A stretch of 44,417 bases of DNA, taken from positions 18,205 to 62,621 of the forward strand of contig NZ_JAIEWN010000011.1 in NCBI RefSeq assembly GCF_019599295.1. Reading direction: 5' to 3'. The stretch is from Oscillochloris sp. ZM17-4. GTDB taxonomy: Bacteria > Chloroflexota > Chloroflexia > Chloroflexales > Chloroflexaceae. Positions 1 to 5,467 of the stretch are shown here, piece by piece; position 1 is the stretch's first letter, and every line of letters begins with the position of its first letter. Both the position numbers and the translations under genes were made by a program. The notes beneath the pieces are model-generated. The model ran no database searches and was not told the DNA's origin. It was given only the letters and a program-made list of their open reading frames with translations.

Positions 1-1823
1 GCGGTGGCCAGCCAGAGCGAGAGCTTGGCCAGGTCCACCGCCAGCGGGTTCAGATCGACCCCGTAGATACAGCTCTGGGCCACCCGGCGCTTCCAGTAGG
101 CCAGGTCGGAGTCGTCGCCCAGCTCGTCCGGCGGCGTCACCCCAATCTCCACCAGGTAGCGGGCGATGAACTCCATCGCCGCGACCGGGAAGTGTCCGCT
201 GCCCATGGCCGGGTCGACGCAGTTGACGCCGAGCACCGCCGCGATCCGCTCGGCGTCCGTGGCCGCGCCGGCCACCGCCGCATCCAGGACGGGGCGCAGG
301 GTCTGCTCAACGATGTACTGGACCACAAAGTCGGGCGTGTAGTAGGAGCCGGTGCGGTGGCGCTCGCCCTTGTCGTTGACGAGGATGAGGGATGAAGGAT
401 GAGGGATGAAGGATGAAGAGTCTGCGCCTGCTGCGCTGCCTTCATCCTTCATCCTTCCGCCCTCATCCTTCTCCAGGTGATACTCCAGCAGCCCCTCATA
501 GATCGTGCCCAGGTGGCGCTCGGCCAGGTCGCGGTAGTCGATAAACTCGCGCAGGCCGGTCTGCGCGCTGACCACGCGGGCCAGCTTATCGAGAGCCAGC
601 TGGAGCTGGGCGTCGCCCACGGTGTAGCGGTCGAGGAAGGGGTGGCGCTGCGGGTCGAACAGGCCGCCGTTAAAGGTGGCGACCTTGAGCGGCGGGCTGC
701 CGCGGTTAATGATCTCGAACAGGTCGCGCAGCCTGGCCCAGGTGCGGCCCGTATCGACCAGCAGAGTCATGCCGCTATCGATGCGCCGGGCGACATCGCG
801 GGCCAGCGCGTAGAGGCTATAGTCATCGCGGTAGGCCAGGCTCTCGCGCAGCGGCAGCAGCTCGCGGGCCTCGGCGTAGAGCACAAAGAGCAGCCGGTAG
901 AGCACAATCAGGCTGTTCGTATAGATGACGTGGAGGAGCGCAGCAGCGTCCGTGGATGTGGCCCGCGCATCTGGACCTTCTGCGGGCGCTGCTGCGCCCG
1001 TACCGACGCCAAGATGCAGCCCATTGCGGCCATAGTCGAGGAAGCCCTGGGCCAGGTGGCGCAGCGCGTCGAAGACCTGGGCCTTGAGCGACTCAGACAC
1101 CCCGCGGGCGTAGTCCACGCTCTCGCGGAGCATGCCGTCGAGGGTGAGCGCATCGCCCAGCGCCGGGGCGAAGGCGGCGCGGCGGAAGAAGGCGTAGAAG
1201 TAGAGGAAGGCCTCGGGCTCGTTGGAGTCCGCCAGCTCCTGAAGGTCCACCTCATAGAAGATCTCCTCGCGGCGGGCGGTGTCCCTATGGTAGAGACGCC
1301 AGCGCCGGCCGTTGGTGAGGATGCCCCAGGCCACGCCGCTATGCAGCATATAGAAGGCGATCTGGCGGGCGGGGACGCGGCTGATCTCATCGAGCTCGCC
1401 GGCACCGGACACATCGAGCCGGCGCCCCCAGTACTTCGCGTCGCCGACGGCGAAGGCCGCGCCGAGGTCGGCCTCACGCAGCGCGCGGCCCTTATTCGCC
1501 AGGAGCGCGGCGTGATCCTGGTAGAAGACATAGTCGGGCTTCTTGGTGCCGGCGGGGGTGTGCAGGCTCGCCTGAACCTCGAAGGCGTGGCCGAGCAGCT
1601 CCAGCAGCGGGCGCACCAGCTCATACTCCGTCTGCGCCTCATTGGCCGAGGGGGTGAAGGCGGCGAGGAGCGCGCGGACCCGCGCGAGGGCGGGGGCGGC
1701 CTCATCGGCCAAGTCGAGCCAGGCATCGCGCCGGGGCAGCGTCTCGTCGAGGTAGCGGTCGGCGAAGAGCTGACGGTTATAGTGGCGCTGCGCGAGGGCC
1801 AGGGGGAGCTGGGAGGCAGACAT
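1..1823 (-). CDS. Eco57I/PglX-like restriction-modification methyltransferase, N-terminal part (runs off left edge)
   Basis: Reading the minus strand from the ATG at 1823 gives an uninterrupted frame of at least 607 codons to the window edge. The N-terminal half resembles the restriction/specificity part of type IIG enzymes: about residues 60-110 read as a nuclease-like segment with KKPDYVFY and GDAKYWGR, which fits PD-(D/E)xK chemistry. Then come RTGSYYTPDFVVQYIVEQTL and methyltransferase motif I (DPAMGSGHF, Asp537 onward) for AdoMet binding, followed by YGVDLNPLAVDLAKLSLWL. The catalytic NPPY motif should lie beyond the left edge. Expected role: adenine methylation, probably with cleavage, acting as DNA defence. 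Two stretches look inserted relative to the family: about residues 273-298 and 450-481, both encoded by palindromic repeat DNA. No strong Shine-Dalgarno was seen. A PglX-type BREX methylase is the main alternative. The family call is firm; the subtype is not. Confidence 0.85.
   Translation of the reverse strand, partial: MSASQLPLALAQRHYNRQLFADRYLDETLPRRDAWLDLADEAAPALARVRALLAAFTPSANEAQTEYELVRPLLELLGHAFEVQASLHTPAGTKKPDYVFYQDHAALLANKGRALREADLGAAFAVGDAKYWGRRLDVSGAGELDEISRVPARQIAFYMLHSGVAWGILTNGRRWRLYHRDTARREEIFYEVDLQELADSNEPEAFLYFYAFFRRAAFAPALGDALTLDGMLRESVDYARGVSESLKAQVFDALRHLAQGFLDYGRNGLHLGVGTGAAAPAEGPDARATSTDAAALLHVIYTNSLIVLYRLLFVLYAEARELLPLRESLAYRDDYSLYALARDVARRIDSGMTLLVDTGRTWARLRDLFEIINRGSPPLKVATFNGGLFDPQRHPFLDRYTVGDAQLQLALDKLARVVSAQTGLREFIDYRDLAERHLGTIYEGLLEYHLEKDEGGRMKDEGSAAGADSSSFIPHPSSLILVNDKGERHRTGSYYTPDFVVQYIVEQTLRPVLDAAVAGAATDAERIAAVLGVNCVDPAMGSGHFPVAAMEFIARYLVEIGVTPPDELGDDSDLAYWKRRVAQSCIYGVDLNPLAVDLAKLSLWLAT
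381..475. repeat. Heptanucleotide palindromic repeat inside the methyltransferase gene
   Basis: Five tandem heptamers of the GATGAAG/GATGAGG type (384-418) are followed after about 20 bp by the inverted heptamers CTTCATC (440-467), making a long hairpin. It lies within the methyltransferase frame and stays open, encoding a Lys/Asp/Glu/Gly-rich then Ser/Pro/His-rich stretch between the conserved blocks that end in LLEYHLEKD and begin NDKGERHRTG. It resembles the STRR heptanucleotide repeats known from cyanobacteria. Confidence 0.8.
934..1007. repeat. GCGCAGCAGCG inverted repeat inside the methyltransferase gene
   Basis: On the minus strand the arms GGCGCAGCAGCG and CGCTGCTGCGC flank about 38 bp. 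The same arm sequence builds the hairpins after several genes in this window (28463, 34643-34785, 38893). Here it is read in frame as an Ala/Thr/Gly-rich stretch between conserved segments (NGLH before, LLHVIYTNSLIVLYRLLF after), which suggests a tolerated insertion. Confidence 0.55.
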
Positions 1824-1908
1824 GGACTATCCTGATACTGCGGCGATTTCTGATCAGAGAGTATATCCGCCGGGCGGGATGATGTAAAGGGAGGGGCGCG
1901 GGGGAGCA

Positions 1909-2082
1909 TGGCATGTGCAACGTCGCTGGCGGCTGAAGCCGCGTCGCGGGGGCCTGCGGCCGACCGCCCACCTTGTGGGCGGATCCGGCGTCGGCGCAGG
2001 CCGACGCCCGGCGCAGCGCGCCCCCCCGGCGCGACGTCAGTCGCCAGCCGGGGGGGCGCGCAGGACGTTGCACATGCCCTAC
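1909..2082. repeat. Palindromic MITE-like element A
   Basis: This fills most of the 349-bp gap between the divergent methyltransferase and glycosylase genes. Perfect 15-bp terminal inverted repeats (ggcatgtgcaacgtc at the left and its complement at the right) enclose a GC-rich core of nested hairpins, including gcccaccttgtgggc and ggcggctgaagccgc. No ORF of its own is evident. The core resembles the elements at 9879, 15109, 30626, 33640 and 39812, but the terminal repeats differ. Confidence 0.7.
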
Positions 2083-2132
2083 GCGGCGGGCGCCCGCCCG
2101 CAAAGCGGGCCGATTCTGTCAGGTAATGCTGG

Positions 2133-2138
2133 TATGAT
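2133..2138 (+). promoter_or_regulatory. Possible extended -10 box for the glycosylase gene
   Basis: TATGAT preceded by TGG (extended -10 pattern TGn) lies 35 bp upstream of the ATG at 2173. No convincing -35 box is present, because the palindromic element A ends just upstream. Confidence 0.35.
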
Positions 2139-2172
2139 GGAGGTATGTGATACCCAACCCCCAACCCCCACT

Positions 2173-3381
2173 ATGAAGATCACCCCCGAAGCCGCTCGCC
2201 ACATGCTGCTCGCCGCCCAGGGCCTGCTGACGCCGCCGGGGGCGCCGGCGGGCAAGGCCGACGTGCTGGCCGCCATCCGGCGCATGGGCGCGCTACAGAT
2301 CGACACCATCCACATCGTGGCCCGCAGCCCCTACCTGGTGCTCTGGGCGCGCCTGGGCCAGTACGAGCCGGCCTGGCTCGACGAACTGCTCGCCGAGGGC
2401 GCGCTCTTCGAGTACTGGGCCCACGCCGCCTGCTTCCTGCCGGTCGAGGACTACCGGCTCTTCCGCCGGCGCATGCTCAGCCAGCGCGTCGAGCAGGACT
2501 CGGCCTACCAGTGGGCGCGCGCCCACCCCGAGGCGACCGAGGCCGCCCTCGCGCGGGTGCGCGCCGAGGGGCCGCTGCGCGTCGCCGACTTCGACGGCAA
2601 GGGCGGCGGCGGCGGCTGGTGGGACCACAAGCCCGCCAAGACGGCCCTGGAGTGCCTGTTCGACCTGGGCCACCTGATGATCGCCCGTCGCGAGCGCTTC
2701 CACCGGGTCTACGACCTCAGCGAGCGCGTGCTGCCCGGCTGGGACGACGCCGACACGCCGGGCGCCGACGCGGTGCGCCGCGAGCTGCTGCTGCGCGGCG
2801 TGCGCGCCCTCGGCGTCGCCCCGGCCCGCTGGGTACACGACTACTACCGCCAGAAGGATAAGCGCGCCTGCATGGCCGAGCTGGCAAAGCTGGCCGAGGC
2901 GGGCGCGCTCCTGTCGGTCGAGGTGGAGGGCTGGGGCGAGCCGGCGCTCGTCCACCCCGACAACCTGGGCCTGCTGGAGCAGGCGGCGGCCGGCGCGCTG
3001 ACGCCGACCGTCACCACCCTGCTCTCGCCCTTCGACCCGGTTGTCTGGGACCGGGAGCGGGCGCACGAGCTGTTCGGCTTCTTCTACCGGATCGAGGTCT
3101 ACACCCCGGCGGCCAAGCGGGCCTACGGCTACTTCACCCTGCCCATCCTGCACCGCGGGCGGCTGGTCGGCCGGCTCGACCCGAAGGCCCACCGCGCCGA
3201 GGGCATCTTCGAGGTCAAGGCCGTCCACCTGGAGCCGGGGGTGCAGCCCGACGACGAGCTGGTGGCCGGGCTGGCCGGCGCCCTGCGCGGCTGCGCGGCC
3301 TGGCACGGCACCCCCGAGGTGATCGTGGGGAAAAGCGACCCGCCGGAGCTGGCGGGGGCGCTCCAGCGGGCGCTGGGCTAA
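2173..3381 (+). CDS. YcaQ/AlkX-type winged-helix DNA glycosylase (HTH_42 family)
   Basis: The 402-aa protein belongs to the winged-helix family of YcaQ and AlkZ, monofunctional glycosylases that remove bulky alkylated bases and unhook interstrand crosslinks. The catalytic loop reads Gln42-Ile43-Asp44 (ALQIDTIHIVARSPYLVLWARLG). The Q-x-D form is typical of the YcaQ/AlkX branch, whereas AlkZ has Q-x-Q. Other recognisable blocks are LLAEGALFEYWAHAACFLP and, near the end, LLSPFDPVVWDRERAHELFGF and LGRLDPKAHR-like sequence. The frame stays open upstream to about 1915, but that part is repeat DNA, so the start is placed at the MKITPEAAR methionine. A start at 2134 or 2137 is possible. Its stop overlaps the convergent stop of the ComB-like gene. 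Cytoplasmic DNA repair is the expected role; the substrate is inferred from the family. Confidence 0.85.
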   Translation: MKITPEAARHMLLAAQGLLTPPGAPAGKADVLAAIRRMGALQIDTIHIVARSPYLVLWARLGQYEPAWLDELLAEGALFEYWAHAACFLPVEDYRLFRRRMLSQRVEQDSAYQWARAHPEATEAALARVRAEGPLRVADFDGKGGGGGWWDHKPAKTALECLFDLGHLMIARRERFHRVYDLSERVLPGWDDADTPGADAVRRELLLRGVRALGVAPARWVHDYYRQKDKRACMAELAKLAEAGALLSVEVEGWGEPALVHPDNLGLLEQAAAGALTPTVTTLLSPFDPVVWDRERAHELFGFFYRIEVYTPAAKRAYGYFTLPILHRGRLVGRLDPKAHRAEGIFEVKAVHLEPGVQPDDELVAGLAGALRGCAAWHGTPEVIVGKSDPPELAGALQRALG

Positions 3382-4094
3382 TCCGCGCGCCAGCGGGCCA
3401 TCGTATCCGGGCTGATCGGCTCCAGCAGCATCCGATCGGCCTCGCGGCGCACCGGCATCGCGAAGTCGAAGCGGTCGACGGCGGCGGCGTAGGCGACATC
3501 GGCGGCCGGCAGCGCCGGGTACGCGGGGGAGCCGAAGCGCCGCCCGAAGTCGGAGGCGGCGACCCGCGCCGCAAACAGGCGCGGGTCGGGCGTCTGCCCG
3601 CGCAGCAGCGCCGCCAGATAGTCGGCGCAGGCCCGGTCCTCGTCCCCGTCGCGGTCGGACCAGTCCCCCGTCACCACCAGCGTCACGTGGGCGGGGCGCA
3701 GGCGCAGCAGCAGGCGCGCGGTGGCGGCGGCGCAGACGAGGCTGCCGGCGAGCAGCGGGTCGGCCGCGGCGCAGCGCAGCAGCCCCTTGATGCCGGCGGC
3801 GGTGCAGTGGATCAGCGTCTTGCCGGCCAGGTCGTGGCCGGGCACCCGCGACGGCGCGTTGTCGAGGTCGAAGCCGGGGATCGCCCCGCCGCCGCCGACC
3901 CCGCCCATGGTGAGCGCGCCGGGCAGGCGCTCGCGCAGCTGGAATGCGTCCTCCGGCGACTCCGCCAGGTAGATCTGGCGCGCGCCGGCGGCGAAGGCGT
4001 AGGCGGCGGTCGAGAACGAGCGCAGCACATCGATCACGACCACGGCGCCTCGGCTTCCGCCGCAGCGGGCCAGGGTTGTCTGGACGATCTCCAT
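3378..4094 (-). CDS. ComB-like 2-phosphosulfolactate phosphatase family protein
   Basis: The 238-aa protein begins MEIVQTTLARCGG and carries the family signature VVVIDVLRSFSTAAYAFAAGA, then GGGGAIPGFDLDNAP and the GKTLIHCTAAG block, as in ComB-type magnesium-dependent acid phosphatases. ComB of methanogens dephosphorylates 2-phosphosulfolactate in coenzyme M synthesis. Bacterial homologues such as this one have no coenzyme M pathway around them, so the substrate is unknown. The start at 4094 is chosen over the upstream ATG at 4124 because GGAGGAGCG lies about 6-10 bp before it. The gene converges on the glycosylase gene, and the two stop codons share 2 bases (TAA at 3379-3381, TAG complement at 3378-3380). 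No transporter or sulfonate genes are nearby. Confidence 0.8.
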   Translation of the reverse strand: MEIVQTTLARCGGSRGAVVVIDVLRSFSTAAYAFAAGARQIYLAESPEDAFQLRERLPGALTMGGVGGGGAIPGFDLDNAPSRVPGHDLAGKTLIHCTAAGIKGLLRCAAADPLLAGSLVCAAATARLLLRLRPAHVTLVVTGDWSDRDGDEDRACADYLAALLRGQTPDPRLFAARVAASDFGRRFGSPAYPALPAADVAYAAAVDRFDFAMPVRREADRMLLEPISPDTMARWRAD

Positions 4095-4157
4095 CGTAGG
4101 TCGCTCCTCCGCATACGAGGGCATCTCCCACGGATACGTTATAGCACGTCATCTCTT

Positions 4158-4208
4158 GTTGTTTTGGCCAACATGGCCAGCGAAGCTGGCCATGTTGGCC
4201 AAAACAAC
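4158..4208. repeat. Perfect 51-bp palindrome centred on GCGAAGC
   Basis: Two perfectly complementary 24-bp arms flank the triplet GAA (4182-4184), so the tip reads GCGAAGC, the sequence of a known exceptionally stable DNA mini-hairpin. It lies upstream of the ComB-like gene and of the response regulator. It is followed by a second small hairpin (agggcggcagccct) and the string gccctaaag, which also follows the similar palindrome at 38381. Confidence 0.9.
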
Positions 4209-4319
4209 GTCGGTTTTTAGGGCGGCAGCCCTAAAGTTGATGCGCATGGGGCGAAGCGCAGGATGTTGCAGAAGCCCTGGCGGCGAATCCGCCGGCTACC
4301 ACCAATACGCCGAGTCAGG

Positions 4320-4325
4320 TATAAT
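4320..4325 (+). promoter_or_regulatory. Possible -10 box (TATAAT) for the response regulator/HAD pair
   Basis: A consensus TATAAT lies 38 bp upstream of the ATG at 4363. No good -35 match is seen about 17 bp further up, so the assignment rests on the -10 hexamer and its position. Confidence 0.45.
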
Positions 4326-4362
4326 CCGGGCAGGCATACGGTTCAGCGGGGAGGCGCACGCG

Positions 4363-4746
4363 ATGCGGATCCTATTCGTAGACGACAACCCGCTGATGCA
4401 GCAGGTGATCAGCCACTACCTGGAGATCCAGGGCTACGAGGTGGTGGTGGTTGGCGAGGGAGCGGAGGCCATCGACATAGCCCGGCGCGAGAGCTTTCAG
4501 CTCTACCTGATCGACATGCGCCTGCCCGACCAGGACGGCCCGGAGATCCTGGCCTCCCTGCGGACACTGCCCGATGGCGGGCGCCGCCCGGCGATCGCGG
4601 TGAGCGGGCTTGGCGAGGAGGAGCGGGCGCGCACGATGGAGGCGGGCTTTGACGCCTTTCTGGCCAAGCCGATCGACCTTGATGATCTGACGCGTATGGT
4701 GCGGCGCTTCGTGGCCCCGGACAACGCGCAGGCTGTGGGGATCTAG
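4363..4746 (+). CDS. Single-domain response regulator (CheY-like receiver)
   Basis: The 127-aa protein is a lone receiver domain. The acidic pair is Asp7-Asp8 (FVDDNP), the phosphoacceptor is Asp51 (LYLIDMRLPDQDGPEIL), the signalling Ser is in AIAVSG and the conserved Lys is in FLAKPIDLDDL. There is no output domain, so it must act by protein contact or as a phosphate shuttle. The start is supported by GGGGAGGCG about 7 bp upstream. The HAD gene begins 1 bp after its stop, so the two are very likely co-transcribed. The nearby HPt-containing protein (minus strand, to 8284) and hybrid kinase (10378) are plausible partners, but that is inference from proximity only. Confidence 0.9.
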   Translation: MRILFVDDNPLMQQVISHYLEIQGYEVVVVGEGAEAIDIARRESFQLYLIDMRLPDQDGPEILASLRTLPDGGRRPAIAVSGLGEEERARTMEAGFDAFLAKPIDLDDLTRMVRRFVAPDNAQAVGI

Positions 4747-4747
4747 C

Positions 4748-5434
4748 ATGGACCGGCTGATACTCTGGGATGTGGACGGGACGCTGCTGACGACGGACGG
4801 GATCGCGGCCGAGGCGATGCGCGCGGCGATGCGCCAGGTGGTCGGCCCCTCGGCCTCGATGGAACGCACCTCCTACGCGGGCAAGACGGACTGGCTGATC
4901 ATCCGCGAGAGCTTCCCGAGCCTGGGCGGCGACGGGGTGGCCGAGCGGCTCCACGAGTTCGCGGCGGCCTATGGCGCCGGGCTTGAGCTCCAGCGCGCGG
5001 CCCTGCGCGAGCGCTCGCAGGTCTTCCCCGGCGTGTCGGCGCTGCTGGAGGCCCTGCGGGCCACGGCGCGACAGGCTCCGCTCACCGGCAATATCGCGGC
5101 GGCGGCGCGGATCAAGCTGGAGTGTACCGGCCTGCTGCACCTGCTCGACCTGGAGGCGGGGGCCTACGGGGACGACCACTACGACCGCGCGGCCCTGGTG
5201 CCGATCGCCGCCAGGCGCGCCGCCGGGCGCTACGGGCGGGCCTTCGCCGGCCAGCAGATCATCATCGTCGGCGACACGCCCAACGATATCGCCTGCGGCA
5301 AGGCCAACGGCGCCCGCACCGTGGCCGTCGCCACAGGGCCGTATAGCCGGGAAGACCTGGCCGCCCACGGCCCCGACGCATTGCTGTCCGACCTGGGCGA
5401 CACCGACGCCGCGCTGGCCGCTATCTTGGGCTGA
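4748..5434 (+). CDS. HAD-superfamily hydrolase (phosphoglycolate phosphatase-like)
   Basis: The 228-aa protein has all HAD motifs: motif I WDVDGTLL with nucleophile Asp8 and general acid Asp10, motif II with LTGN, a downstream Lys in motif III, and motif IV VGDTPNDIACGKANGARTVAV. A helical cap lies between motifs I and II at about residues 16-85, as in phosphoglycolate phosphatase and related small-phosphometabolite phosphatases. The substrate cannot be read from the sequence. It is cytoplasmic, with no signal peptide. The ATG is 1 bp past the stop of the receiver gene, so translation is probably coupled. It converges on the gene ending at 5468 with only 33 bp between stops and no obvious terminator hairpin there. 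Confidence 0.88.
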   Translation: MDRLILWDVDGTLLTTDGIAAEAMRAAMRQVVGPSASMERTSYAGKTDWLIIRESFPSLGGDGVAERLHEFAAAYGAGLELQRAALRERSQVFPGVSALLEALRATARQAPLTGNIAAAARIKLECTGLLHLLDLEAGAYGDDHYDRAALVPIAARRAAGRYGRAFAGQQIIIVGDTPNDIACGKANGARTVAVATGPYSREDLAAHGPDALLSDLGDTDAALAAILG

Positions 5435-5467
5435 TGCTCTCGCTCGTGCAGCCGTCCTGCGCCGCAG

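Noticed and set aside
477-1835. 452-codon plus-strand open frame opposite the methyltransferase
   Set aside because: It is antisense to a minus-strand frame with clear methyltransferase motifs. Its own translation has the Ala/Val/Gly/Glu-rich composition of an antisense frame in GC-rich DNA and no known motif.
1915-2172. N-terminal extension of the glycosylase
   Set aside because: It is encoded by palindromic element A and has no homology to the family; the family N-terminus begins at the 2173 methionine.
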